DNA from: Labilithrix sp.
GTDB taxonomy: Bacteria; Myxococcota_A; Polyangia; Polyangiales; Polyangiaceae
Direction of reading: 5' to 3'
Length of the DNA: 64,000 nt
Assembly (NCBI GenBank): GCA_019637105.1
Contig: JAHBWF010000011.1
Span: forward strand, 1-64,000
Shown: one piece after another, positions 20,277 to 30,310 of the stretch
How positions within the stretch are numbered: position 1 is the first letter of the stretch
How the letters are laid out: each line of letters starts with the position of its first letter
The notes under the pieces: generated by a model
Seen by the model: the letters and a program-made list of their open reading frames with translations, nothing else
The model's database searches: none
Told to the model about the DNA's origin: nothing
Position numbers and translations under genes: made by a program

Positions 20277-20318
20277 AACCGCCTCCCTCTCCACCCATCA
20301 TCAAGCGAAAGGCGCGCC

Positions 20319-21767
20319 ATGTTCGAGAAGACCACCGCGGTCATCCTTGCTGCCGGTCAGGGCACCCGGATGAAGAGCGGGCTGCCGAAGGTCCTGCACC
20401 CCGTCGCGGGCAAGCCGCTCGTCCACTACGCCGTACGCGCGGCGCTCGAGGCCGGGTGCGGCGAGGTCGTCGTCGTCGTCGGACACGGTCGCGAAGCCGT
20501 CGAAGCTTACCTCGCGAAGGCGTTCGGCGCATCGGGGGAGAAGCCGGAGTGGGCGGGTCGCGTGAAGACCGCCGTGCAGACGGAGCAGCGCGGCACCGGC
20601 GACGCCGCCAAGGCAGGGCTCTCCGGCGTCCGCGCCGAGGCCGAGCGCGTCCTCCTCTTCTACGGCGACGTCCCGATGCTCGCGGCGGACGACGTCGCCG
20701 CCGTCGCGCGCGCGCTCGACGAGGACGGCGCCGCGACGCTCGCGATCGCCACGTGCACCACGGAGGATCCGTTCGGGTACGGCCGGGTGATCCGCGACGC
20801 GCGCGGACAGGTCGTCGAGATCCGTGAGCAGCGCGATCTCAAGAGCGATCTCGAGCGCGCGATCAAGGAGTGGAACCCCGGCATCTACGCCGCGACCCGG
20901 AGGTTCTTCGAGGACGCGCTCGCCTCGCTCGAGCCGAACAACGCGCAGGGCGAGTACTACCTCACGGACATCGTCCGCTTCGCGGCCGGGCGCGGCGACC
21001 GCGTGGCGGCGGTGCCGTCGAACCCGGACGTGATGGACGGCGTCAACGATCGCGCGCAGCTCGCGCTCGCCGACCGCGCGATGTGCGAGCGCATCCTGAA
21101 GAGGCATCGCCTCTCGGGGATCACGATCCGCGACGGCGCGCGCGTCGAGGACGGCGTCGAGATCGGCGCCGACGCCGTGGTCGAGAGCTTCGCCGTGCTC
21201 CGCGGAAGGACGAGGGTAGGGGCGGGCGCCGTCGTCGACGTCGGCTGCGTGCTGACGAACGCGGACGTCGGTGAAGGCGTCGCGCTCAAGCCGTACAGCG
21301 TCGTGACGGACTCGGTCGTGCGCGCCCGCGCGCAGGTCGGGCCGTTCTCGCACCTCCGCCCGGAGAGCGACGTCGGAGAAGAGGCGCACGTCGGCAACTT
21401 CGTCGAGACGAAGAAGACGAAGCTCGATCGCGGCGCGAAGGCGAACCACCTCGCCTACCTGGGCGACGGCTTCGTCGGCGAAGGCGCCAACGTCGGCGCC
21501 GGCACCATCTTCTGCAACTACGACGGCTTCCAGAAGCACGTCACGCGGATCGGCAAGGGCGCGTTCATCGGCTCCGACTCGCAGCTCGTCGCGCCGGTCA
21601 CGATCGGCGACGGCGCGTACGTCGGCACCGGCACCACCGTCACGAAGGACGTCCCCGCGGACGCGCTCGCGATCGGCCGCGCCAAGCAGGAGAACAAGGA
21701 AGGCTACGCCGCGCGTCTCCGCGGCCGCCTGAAGGCCCAGAAGGAAGCGGCCGCGCAGAAGAAGTAG
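20319..21767 (+). CDS. glmU: Bifunctional UDP-GlcNAc pyrophosphorylase/GlcN-1-P acetyltransferase
   Basis: 482 aa from the ATG that gives the conserved start FEKTTAVILAAGQGTRMKS (nucleotidyltransferase signature). QTEQRGTGDAAK and FYGDVPML belong to the uridylyltransferase half. A left-handed beta-helix of hexapeptide repeats follows (NVGAGTIFCNYDG, GSDSQLVAPVTIGDGAYVGTG). It makes UDP-GlcNAc for peptidoglycan and lipopolysaccharide in the cytoplasm. Length is close to E. coli GlmU. Confidence 0.96.
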   Translation: MFEKTTAVILAAGQGTRMKSGLPKVLHPVAGKPLVHYAVRAALEAGCGEVVVVVGHGREAVEAYLAKAFGASGEKPEWAGRVKTAVQTEQRGTGDAAKAGLSGVRAEAERVLLFYGDVPMLAADDVAAVARALDEDGAATLAIATCTTEDPFGYGRVIRDARGQVVEIREQRDLKSDLERAIKEWNPGIYAATRRFFEDALASLEPNNAQGEYYLTDIVRFAAGRGDRVAAVPSNPDVMDGVNDRAQLALADRAMCERILKRHRLSGITIRDGARVEDGVEIGADAVVESFAVLRGRTRVGAGAVVDVGCVLTNADVGEGVALKPYSVVTDSVVRARAQVGPFSHLRPESDVGEEAHVGNFVETKKTKLDRGAKANHLAYLGDGFVGEGANVGAGTIFCNYDGFQKHVTRIGKGAFIGSDSQLVAPVTIGDGAYVGTGTTVTKDVPADALAIGRAKQENKEGYAARLRGRLKAQKEAAAQKK

Positions 21768-21879
21768 CGGGAGCGCCGCGCGAGCCCCGGCGGTCGCCTC
21801 GGAGGTCGCCTCGCCGGCCGGGCGGCCGGACGCGCGGTCCGGCGACCGCCGCTCGGGCGTGGCCGCCGGGGAGCCGTGC

Positions 21880-22287
21880 TCACGCGGGCGCGCCGGCGGC
21901 CGGCGGGATGCAGAAGCGCCGGACCACCGCGAGGAGGTCCGCGAGCCGGATCGGCTTCGCCAGCACCTCCGCGGGCGCCAGCTCCACGCACCGCTCGGCG
22001 AGGCGATCGGCGGCGCTCATCACGACCGTCGGGATCCCGCGGAGCGAGCGATCGGCGAGCTGGATCTTCCTGACGTCCTCGCCGCGGACGCGCGGCATCG
22101 CGAGGTCGAGGAGCACGACCGCGGGCCGAGCCTGACGCATCTGCGCGATCGCGGCGTCGCCGTCGCACGCGGTCTTCACGGCGTACCCTTCGCTCTCGAG
22201 GATCTCGACGATCGTGTCGCGGATGTCGCGATCGTCCTCGACGACGAGGACGTAGCGCTCTCGCGCGTGGTCTCGCGCGTCGCTCAC
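21880..22287 (-). CDS. Single-domain response regulator (receiver only)
   Basis: 135 aa. CheY-like receiver: acidic pair VVEDDRD, phospho-acceptor Asp in VVLLDLAMPRV, switch Ser in VVMSAAD, and conserved Lys in LAKPIRL. No output domain, so it probably signals by protein contact. Start codon overlaps the stop of the upstream histidine kinase gene by 4 bp (ATGA), implying translational coupling and a cognate pair. Confidence 0.92.
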   Translation of the reverse strand: MSDARDHARERYVLVVEDDRDIRDTIVEILESEGYAVKTACDGDAAIAQMRQARPAVVLLDLAMPRVRGEDVRKIQLADRSLRGIPTVVMSAADRLAERCVELAPAEVLAKPIRLADLLAVVRRFCIPPAAGAPA

Positions 22288-23525
22288 TGGTGTGCCTCGG
22301 GCCGCGCGAACGGGAGCTCCAGCGTGAACGTGGAGCCCCTGCCGTTCTCGCTCTCCACGCGGATCGCGCCGCCGTGCTCCTCGACGATCTTGCGCGTCAC
22401 CCAGAGCCCGAGCCCGAGCCCGCCGAAGTGGTTCGCCGGCACGGCTCGCTCGAACTGCTCGAAGATGCGGCTCTGGTGCTCCCGCGCGATCCCGATCCCG
22501 CGATCGCGGACGAAGAGCTCGGCGATCTCGTCGCGGCTGTCGATGGCGATCGTGACGGGCTTGCCTTCGCCGAACTTGAGCGCGTTCGACAGGACGTTCT
22601 CGACCGCCAGCTCGATGCGCAGGCGGTTCCAGTGCCCGACGACCTCGGCCCCGTCGACGAGCGTGATCGGCGTGTCGAGCCGATCGACGAGCGGCCGCGA
22701 TCGCTCGATGACGTCCGTGACCAGCGCGCGGAGACCGACGGCGTCGCGGGGACCCGCGCGGCCGAACGCGATGTGCGTGAGGTCGAGCAGGTTGCCCACG
22801 AGGAGCCCGAGGCGGTCGACCTGGCGCGACGCGCTCTCGAGCTTCGCCCCGAGCTTGTCCGCCTCGGTGGGCTCGGTGGGCTCGCCCGCCTCGGCGGAGC
22901 CGTCGGCGCGGGCGCGGACGAGCTCGAGCGCGCTCTCGATCTGGAGGCGCAGCGGGGTGAGCGGGGTCTTGAGCGCGTGCGCGGCGATGGCGACGAAGGT
23001 GTCACGCGCGTGGACGGCGCGATCGAGCTCGACGACCCGGCGCTCGAGCTCCTCGTAGAGGCGGAGGTTCTCGAGCGCCGCCGCCGCGCTGTCGGCGAGC
23101 ACCCGGAGGAGCCAAAGCTCCTCGTCGGTGGCGCGGTGACGCTCCGCCCAGTAGCTGCCGATGGCGCCGACCGGCGCGTGCGCGCGGATGGGGACGACGG
23201 CGAGGCTCTTGACGAACGTGGGCTTGAACACCTCCGCCGGGACGCGCTCGTCGTCGAGGACGTCCTCGATGACGGCCGGCGCGCGGTTCTGGATCACCCA
23301 GCCGCTGACGCTGCGCTCGATCGGGAGGCGCCGGCCCTTCCAGAGGGGGGCGATCGCGTCCTCGTCGACGTAGTGACAGAGATCGCCCTCGCGGAGGACC
23401 AGCGTCGCGCCGTCGGCGCCGGTGAGGCCGCGCGCGGCGTCGCGGACGACCGCGGCGACGCCGCCGACGTCGCGCGCGAGCGAGAGCCGCTGAACGGCAT
23501 CGACGAGTCGTGACGCGCTCTTCAT
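22284..23525 (-). CDS. GAF-domain sensor histidine kinase
   Basis: 413 aa, no membrane segment. GAF sensor domain at about 15-165, HisKA with the phospho-histidine in IAAHALKTPLTPL, then HATPase_c with N box NVLSNALKFGEG, G1 box DRGIGIA and G2 box GLGLGLW. Soluble GAF kinases often sense small ligands or redox state. It is followed by the coupled receiver gene. Confidence 0.93.
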   Translation of the reverse strand: MKSASRLVDAVQRLSLARDVGGVAAVVRDAARGLTGADGATLVLREGDLCHYVDEDAIAPLWKGRRLPIERSVSGWVIQNRAPAVIEDVLDDERVPAEVFKPTFVKSLAVVPIRAHAPVGAIGSYWAERHRATDEELWLLRVLADSAAAALENLRLYEELERRVVELDRAVHARDTFVAIAAHALKTPLTPLRLQIESALELVRARADGSAEAGEPTEPTEADKLGAKLESASRQVDRLGLLVGNLLDLTHIAFGRAGPRDAVGLRALVTDVIERSRPLVDRLDTPITLVDGAEVVGHWNRLRIELAVENVLSNALKFGEGKPVTIAIDSRDEIAELFVRDRGIGIAREHQSRIFEQFERAVPANHFGGLGLGLWVTRKIVEEHGGAIRVESENGRGSTFTLELPFARPEAHQ

Positions 23526-23876
23526 CTCCCCTCACCCTCTCCAGTGTCACTATCGTCCTGCGGAAGCAGGCTCGATTCAATGCGCATCGCGCCGGCGGGC
23601 GGGTGCGCGACGTCGGCGGGCGCGTGAGCGACACCCCCCAACATGGTGTCCGGCAGGTGCCGGATCCGTGCGTGGATGCGAGACGAGCGCCGGCCCCGCG
23701 GTATTCTCCGCTGTCGGCACATTTCCCAGATGCGAGCGGTCACTCGAACGACCACGCGGGGTGGGACATGCCCTCCGCGGGGCGTCGGTCGGGCGCCGCT
23801 CCGCTCGCGCTCCGGAGGGCCCGGTCCGCATCCGCTACTTGGCCTTCTGCCGGTATTTTGGCAAAGGTCTTTGCCC
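23526..23876. other. Intergenic region between histidine kinase and murA
   Basis: About 350 bp between divergent genes. It must hold both promoters. I see a short hairpin (CCTGC..GCAGG near 23555) and purine-rich ribosome-site sequence before the kinase, but no recognisable gene or clear promoter. Confidence 0.5.
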
Positions 23877-25159
<1,283 letters not shown>

Positions 25160-25163
<4 letters not shown>

Positions 25164-25873
25164 GCGGGGCCCCTCCGTCCGGCGAAGCGGCGGCCTCCCC
25201 CGGAGCCGACGCCCGACCCGCGATCACCATCGCCCTCCCGAAGGGGCGCACGCTCGGCCCCGTCTCGAAGCTCTTCGCGCGCGCCGGCATGACCGGGGAC
25301 GCGGGCGTGTCGCTCGCGAGCGCGCTCGACGAGGAGAGCCGCGCGCTCGTCCGCCGCGCGCGGCTCGAGGGCTGGCTCGTCCACCTCCTCTTGTTGAAGC
25401 CCGACGACGTCCCGACGTACGTGGCTTACGGGACGGCCGATCTCGGGGTCTGCGGTCGCGACGTCCTCGTCGAGCACGACGTCGACGCGTACCACCCGGT
25501 GGACCTCGGCATCGGGCGCTGCCGCCTCGTCGTGGCCGGGCGCGTCGGCGAGACGCTCGACACCGCGACGCGGATGCCCCGCATCGCCACGAAATACCCG
25601 CGGGCGGCCGCGCGTCACTTCGCGCGCCGCGGCGTGCAGGTCGAGATCGTCAACGTGCAGAGCTCGGTCGAGCTCGCGCCGTTGACGGGCCTGGCCGATC
25701 TGATCGTCGATCTCGTCGAGACCGGGAGCACCCTCGCGCAGAACGGGCTCGAGGTGAAGGAGGACGTCCTCGCGGTCTCCACGCTCCTCGTCGCGAACCG
25801 TGCATCCTACAAGCTTCGCGCGGAGCCCGTCCGCGCGCTCGTGCGGTCGCTGCGCGCCGTCCTCGGAGCCTGA
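25160..25873 (+). CDS. hisG: ATP phosphoribosyltransferase, short form
   Basis: 237 aa from a GTG overlapping the murA stop (GTGA). Motifs [24 protein letters not shown] and the PRPP loop [11 protein letters not shown]. It lacks the C-terminal regulatory domain, so it is the short form that needs HisZ for activity and histidine feedback; hisZ is not in the window. Coupling murA with hisG is an odd pairing of wall and histidine synthesis. Confidence 0.93.
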
Positions 25874-26006
25874 CGGGCCCTTCGAGGCGACCGCGCGCGG
25901 CGCTTGCGCTCGAGGTCGATCCGCCGAGCTCGGGCGCTGACGGCGGCGCGCGAGCTCGAGCGGCGCCGGGCTTTGCTCGAAGGCGCCGCTGCGCTTTGAT
26001 CCCGGC

Positions 26007-26558
26007 ATGTCGATTCGACGCGGGCCGAAGGCCCAGTCCGGCGGAGAGGCGGGGAGCGAGCCCCGGTTTCGTTTTCGCCCGCTCGAGGCCTCGATCCGGC
26101 CCGCGCGTCACGACGACGAGGATTTCCTCGTCGCGCTGAGCGCGCGCGTCTTCCGCGCGTACGCGCGCGACGCCGCCGGCTCGATGCGTCGCATGTTGCG
26201 GTGCCGGACCAGCGAGATCTCCGTCGCCGAGCACGACGAGACGCGCATCGGCTTCGTCGTCGTCGACGTCCAGGCGCTCGGACGCGATTTCGGCCCGCTC
26301 CGGCGGCCGAGCGTGGCGCACCTCGACGCGATCGCCGTCCGACCCAACATGTCGAGCCTGGGGATCGGCCACCGGCTGCTCGCGCACGCCGAGGCGGTCG
26401 CGAGGGCGCGCGGCGCGGTGTCGATGTCCCTGTTGACGGCGGACACCAACACCGACGCGCAGCGCCTCTTCCTCAACGCGGGGTTCCAGATCCTCGCGCC
26501 GCTCGACAACGTGTACGTCGACGGCCAGCGCGCGCTCTCGATGTTCAAGACGCTCTGA
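26007..26558 (+). CDS. GNAT-family N-acetyltransferase
   Basis: 183 aa. IRPARHDDEDFLVAL opens the fold; HLDAIAVRPNMSSLGIGHRLL carries the acetyl-CoA motif A (R/Q-x-x-G-x-G/A type, here slightly relaxed); TNTDAQRLFLNAGFQ is motif B. The substrate is unknown. A run of short direct repeats begins at its stop codon. Confidence 0.85.
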   Translation: MSIRRGPKAQSGGEAGSEPRFRFRPLEASIRPARHDDEDFLVALSARVFRAYARDAAGSMRRMLRCRTSEISVAEHDETRIGFVVVDVQALGRDFGPLRRPSVAHLDAIAVRPNMSSLGIGHRLLAHAEAVARARGAVSMSLLTADTNTDAQRLFLNAGFQILAPLDNVYVDGQRALSMFKTL

Positions 26559-26634
26559 GCTCGAGGCGCTCCGAGCTCGAGGCGCTCTCTCGACGTTCGA
26601 GGCGCTCCGAGCTCGAGGCGCTCGGACGAGGACG
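26557..26634. repeat. Tandem GAGCTCGAGGCGCTC repeats
   Basis: About four copies of GAGCTCGAGGCGCTCC, one degenerate with TTCGAGGCGCT, sit between the convergent acetyltransferase and ComEA-like genes. Each copy contains the XhoI-type core CTCGAG. Short local expansion; no function evident. Confidence 0.8.
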
Positions 26635-26651
26635 CCCTGCGGGCCGCGCGC

Positions 26652-27335
26652 TCAGCGTGCGCCGGCGTCGGCCGTCGCGCCGTCGTCGCGACGCGGCGGC
26701 GCGTCCAGGCGGACGAGCGGCCTCCATCTCCGCAGCGTCGTGCGCCCCACGCCCTTCACGCGCAGGAGGTCCTCGACGCGCTGGAAGCGCCCCATCCGCT
26801 GGCGCAGCGCGACGATCGCGTCGGCGCGCTTCGGCCCCACGCCGGGCAAGCGACGAAGCTCGTCGACGCTCGCGTGGTTCACGAAGACGGGGTCCTCCGG
26901 CGTGGCGCGCGCGGGCGGTCCCTGCCGCGCCGGCGGCGCGGGCGGGAGCGGCGGCAGGTCGGGAGCCGTCGTGGCCGACGGCGCGGCCCCGGCGCTCGAG
27001 CCTCCGGCGCCCGACGGATCCGCGGCGGACGCGACGACCGCGCCCGGGAGCACGGCTGCGTCCGGGAGCGCGTCCGCCCCGGCGAGCGCGCTCGCGCTCG
27101 GCCCGGCGAGCGCGCTCGCTCCGCCGGGCGCGGACGTCGCCGCGTGTCCGATCCACGCGAGCACGACGAGCCCGACCGCGAGGAAGAGGACGCGCCCGCC
27201 GAGGCTGCTCCACGGCGACGCCGCGACGAGCGTCCGGGCGCGCGCGAGCCAGCCCAGGGACGCCCGCGCGGGCGCGCCGCCGGGCGCCGCGAGCGTCCGG
27301 GCGAACGCCGCGTCGCTCCGGTCGGAGGGCGTCAT
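26652..27335 (-). CDS. ComEA-like helix-hairpin-helix protein
   Basis: 227 aa. A single membrane segment (LFLAVGLVVLAWIGHA) and an Ala/Pro-rich linker lead to a C-terminal pair of helix-hairpin-helix motifs (VNHASVDELRRLPGVGPKRA; VEDLLRVKGVGRTTLRRW). This is the layout of ComEA, the DNA receptor in transformation. Its start overlaps the stop of the small gene upstream by 4 bp. Confidence 0.87.
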   Translation of the reverse strand: MTPSDRSDAAFARTLAAPGGAPARASLGWLARARTLVAASPWSSLGGRVLFLAVGLVVLAWIGHAATSAPGGASALAGPSASALAGADALPDAAVLPGAVVASAADPSGAGGSSAGAAPSATTAPDLPPLPPAPPARQGPPARATPEDPVFVNHASVDELRRLPGVGPKRADAIVALRQRMGRFQRVEDLLRVKGVGRTTLRRWRPLVRLDAPPRRDDGATADAGAR

Positions 27336-27526
27336 GTGCCGGCCTCGCCGGGGAGGCCGCGCGGGCCCGCGTCCCGCAGCTGCAGCGCGCCGCTCTGCGG
27401 GAAGGCGTCGAGCCTCACGTCGATCGAGCCGTCCGGATTCACGAAGCCGACGCCGAGCGGACGCCACCAGCACCGGCCGTCACGCTCGACGATCGTGTAG
27501 ACCGTCTTCCTCTTTCTCGTGTCCAT
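27332..27526 (-). CDS. Conserved-looking small protein (64 aa)
   Basis: ATG with a strong ribosome site GAGGAGGT 6 bp upstream. The protein has a compact beta-rich core (KTVYTIVERDGRCWWRPLG, FVNPDGSIDVRLDAFP). I recall similar short proteins in myxobacterial genomes but know no function. Translationally coupled to the comEA-like gene, so it may act with it. Confidence 0.75.
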   Translation of the reverse strand: MDTRKRKTVYTIVERDGRCWWRPLGVGFVNPDGSIDVRLDAFPQSGALQLRDAGPRGLPGEAGT

Positions 27527-27772
27527 GCGGACCTCCTCGACCGCGCCGGTACACGTCGCGCGCCAGCGTCGCACACGCGTGATCTCGGTCGCTTGGCGAG
27601 CTCCCCGCCCGGCCCGGGCCAGCCCGCGCCGGCCCGAGGGCCAGCGGGCCGCCGCGACCACGGTCGCCGGCGCGCGCGACACGTCGATCATGTCGACGCC
27701 GGCGCGCCTCCGCGCGATTTCCCCGCGAGGCGACGCTTTTCGTCGCGGCATGCTCGTTGCTCGAGCGCGGCC

Positions 27773-28573
27773 ATGACCTATCTGGGGCGCCTTACGGCCG
27801 TCGTCGCGACGAGCCTGGCGGTGGCCGGTTGCTTCTCCTGGGACGGCGGCGGCGGAGGGTGCGCTCCCGCGGGCAACGGCCTCACGGGCAACGGCAGCTT
27901 CACGTACGTCTGCGTGAGCGCCGCCGATCCGGAGTGCGACGGTCGCCTGACGTTCGACGCCACCCCGTCGCTCCCGCGCGCCGTCGCGCGCGGAGGGCAT
28001 TTCCGCCTCCTGTACGGCGCGAGCGTCGTCACGCCGGTCTCGTCGAAGGTGGTGGGGAACGTGGCGGGCACGTCGGGTCGAGACTTCGTCGCGCTCCGCA
28101 GCGGCAGCGCGGGGTTCGTCGTCCTCGCCGACGCGGAGGCGGTCGACGCCGTTCGTCTCGAGTTCGTCGAGGCCGACAGCCTCGCGATCGGGCGCGTCGG
28201 CGGGGCGTCGTTCGGCTCCTCGCTCTTCGGCGAAGCGGAGCGCCTCGCCGTCTACACGCCGGTCCTGTTCCGGGCCGCCGCGCTCGAGGGCGGGGTGCCG
28301 CTGGCCGGAGCGCTCACGGACGTCGCGTGGACGGTCGACCCGCCCGAGCTCGCGACGATCTTCACCGGCCTCGGGACGTGCGAGGTCACGGGTCGAGCGC
28401 CGGGGACGGGGCGCCTGCTCGCGTCGCGCGGCGGGCTCGTCGCCGAGCTGCGTATTCGCGTCGACGCCACGGCGCCGATCGTCGACGCCGGCGAGGACGC
28501 CGCGGTGTCCGACGCGTCGGACGACGCCGACGTCGATCCCCCGGACGCCGGCGACGACGGAGGTGACCCGTGA
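27773..28573 (+). CDS. Lipoprotein with bacterial Ig-like domain
   Basis: 266 aa. Signal peptide and lipobox VAGC, then beta-rich sequence; DVAWTVDPPELATIF through GTGRLLASRGGLVAELRI resembles a BIG2-type immunoglobulin fold. C-terminus is acidic with DAGEDA/DDADVDPPDAG. Surface or periplasmic role unknown. Overlaps the next lipoprotein gene by 4 bp. Confidence 0.8.
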   Translation: MTYLGRLTAVVATSLAVAGCFSWDGGGGGCAPAGNGLTGNGSFTYVCVSAADPECDGRLTFDATPSLPRAVARGGHFRLLYGASVVTPVSSKVVGNVAGTSGRDFVALRSGSAGFVVLADAEAVDAVRLEFVEADSLAIGRVGGASFGSSLFGEAERLAVYTPVLFRAAALEGGVPLAGALTDVAWTVDPPELATIFTGLGTCEVTGRAPGTGRLLASRGGLVAELRIRVDATAPIVDAGEDAAVSDASDDADVDPPDAGDDGGDP

Positions 28574-28950
28574 ACGCCCGCGCGCTCGCCCTCGCGTCGT
28601 CGCTCGCGCTCGCCTCGGCCGCCTGCGAGCCCTCGCCGGAGACCTTCTCCTTCGAGCCGCGGAGCGGTCAGGTCATCGTCGGCGAGGCGGGGGCGCGACG
28701 CGTCAGCCTCGTCGAGGGCGACGTCTTCGTGCTCGACACCACGCCGCTCGACGACGACTTCGACCCGATGGACCTCTGCGTGAGGGCGAGCTCGACGGCT
28801 CCGGAGCGCGTCGAGGTGAGGGGAGTGCGGGGCAGCTGCCGCATGTTCGTCGTCTCGGCGAAGGCGGTCGGCTCGGCGACGGTGACCTTCGTCGCGCGTG
28901 AAGGCGGCGCGACGCTTCGGGTCGACGTCACGGCGCCTCCGGAGCGCTGA
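28570..28950 (+). CDS. Small lipoprotein
   Basis: 126 aa from a GTG overlapping the previous stop (GTGA). Lipobox ASAAC. The mature part is beta-rich (RVSLVEGDVFVLDTTPL; SATVTFVAREGGATLRVDV), again Ig-like. Probably a partner of the preceding lipoprotein. Confidence 0.75.
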   Translation: MNARALALASSLALASAACEPSPETFSFEPRSGQVIVGEAGARRVSLVEGDVFVLDTTPLDDDFDPMDLCVRASSTAPERVEVRGVRGSCRMFVVSAKAVGSATVTFVAREGGATLRVDVTAPPER

Positions 28951-29090
28951 CGCGCGCCCGATCCGGCCCGACGAAGACGTGAGCTCTTCCGGTCGGCTCC
29001 CGCGCGATCACGAGGGTTTTCCCTTCGTTTGTTCGGCGGTTGCGCTCCGTGATAAGCCACGTAAGAGTAATCGGGATCGAGGAGGCTTCG

Positions 29091-30194
29091 ATGAACGACG
29101 AAGAGAGGCAGCAGATCGCACGCATCGAGCAGGAGCTCGCCCCTCGCGACGGTTCGGGCAGCGTCGGTCGGCGCGCCTTCCTCGGCACCGCGGCGGCCGT
29201 CGCCGCGTCGCTGACCCCCGCGCTCGCGCGCGCCGCGAAGGAGCCCCCGAAGAGCCTCGCCGCCTCCCCGCCCGCGGGCTTCTCGCCGTTCAACGCCCCC
29301 GGCAAGGTCGTCAAGGTCACCAAGGCCGACTCGCTCCAGGCGAACAAGCTCTATCCGAAGCCCGAGGCGGCCAAGGAGATGCTCACCAAGGCGCTCACCG
29401 AGCTCACGGGCAAGCCCGATCTCGTGACCGCGGTCCAGCAGTTCGTCCACAAGGACGACGTCGTCGTCGTGAAGGTGAACGGCATCGCGCAGTCGCAGAT
29501 GGCGACGGGCAAGGAGCTCGTGTTGCCGTTCGTCGAGGCGATGATCGAGGGCGGCATCGACCCGGAGAAGATCACGCTGCTCGAGCAGTACGCCGGCTTC
29601 TTCAACGCCACGCGGATCACCGCGCAGAACGCGCCGAAGGGCGTGAAGATCGCGACCCACGCGAACGGCAACGCCACGATGGACGACCGCCTCATCCCGG
29701 GCACCGGGACGCGGACGAAGTTCGTGCGCTGGCTCACCGAGGCCACCGCGGCGATCAACTTCGCGCTCATCAAGGATCACTCGATCTGCGGCTACACCGG
29801 CGCGCTCAAGAACATGACGCACGGGTGCACCATCAACCCGCACGACTTCCACGTGCACCACGCGAGCCCGCAGATCGCGCTTCTCTACGCGCAAGACGTC
29901 GTCAAGAGCCGCGTGCGCCTCTGCATCGCCGACGGCTTCAAGGTCATGGCCGACGGCGGACCGCTCTACAAGCGCCCCGAGTTCGTGAAGCCTCACGACG
30001 CGGTCTACGTGTCGACCGATCCGGTCGCGATCGACACGATCGGCTGGGAGGTCGTCGAGAAGTACCGCGCCGACTTCAAGCTCAAGACGCTGACCGAGGT
30101 GGGCCGCGAGCCGGCGTACATCAAGGCCGCCGCCGATCTCGGCCTCGGCATCCACGAGCGCGCGAAGATCCACCTGAAGGAAGTCACGGTCTGA
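29091..30194 (+). CDS. Tat-exported DUF362 protein
   Basis: 367 aa from an ATG with GGAGG 6 bp upstream. A twin-arginine signal GRRAFLGTAAAVAASLTPA is preceded by a charged n-region. The mature protein is a DUF362 domain (VHKDDVVVVKVNG; VEAMIEGGIDPEKITLLEQ; STDPVAIDTIGWEVVEKY). Tat export suggests folding or cofactor loading in the cytoplasm. DUF362 proteins often accompany Fe-S proteins, but no ferredoxin motif is visible here. Confidence 0.87.
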   Translation: MNDEERQQIARIEQELAPRDGSGSVGRRAFLGTAAAVAASLTPALARAAKEPPKSLAASPPAGFSPFNAPGKVVKVTKADSLQANKLYPKPEAAKEMLTKALTELTGKPDLVTAVQQFVHKDDVVVVKVNGIAQSQMATGKELVLPFVEAMIEGGIDPEKITLLEQYAGFFNATRITAQNAPKGVKIATHANGNATMDDRLIPGTGTRTKFVRWLTEATAAINFALIKDHSICGYTGALKNMTHGCTINPHDFHVHHASPQIALLYAQDVVKSRVRLCIADGFKVMADGGPLYKRPEFVKPHDAVYVSTDPVAIDTIGWEVVEKYRADFKLKTLTEVGREPAYIKAAADLGLGIHERAKIHLKEVTV

Positions 30195-30310
30195 CGCGCG
30201 TCCGGGCCGTCCGCCGCGCGGACGGCTCGAGGCAGGTCCGGGCCCGCGCGTGGGGTTTGCGCGTCGGATTGGGCCCGCCGTCGCGTTCTCCCGTATCATG
30301 CGGCGTCGCC

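Noticed and set aside
21704-22168. 154-aa minus frame overlapping glmU and the receiver gene
   Set aside because: The receiver-domain frame 21880-22287 has all phospho-relay residues; this one has none.
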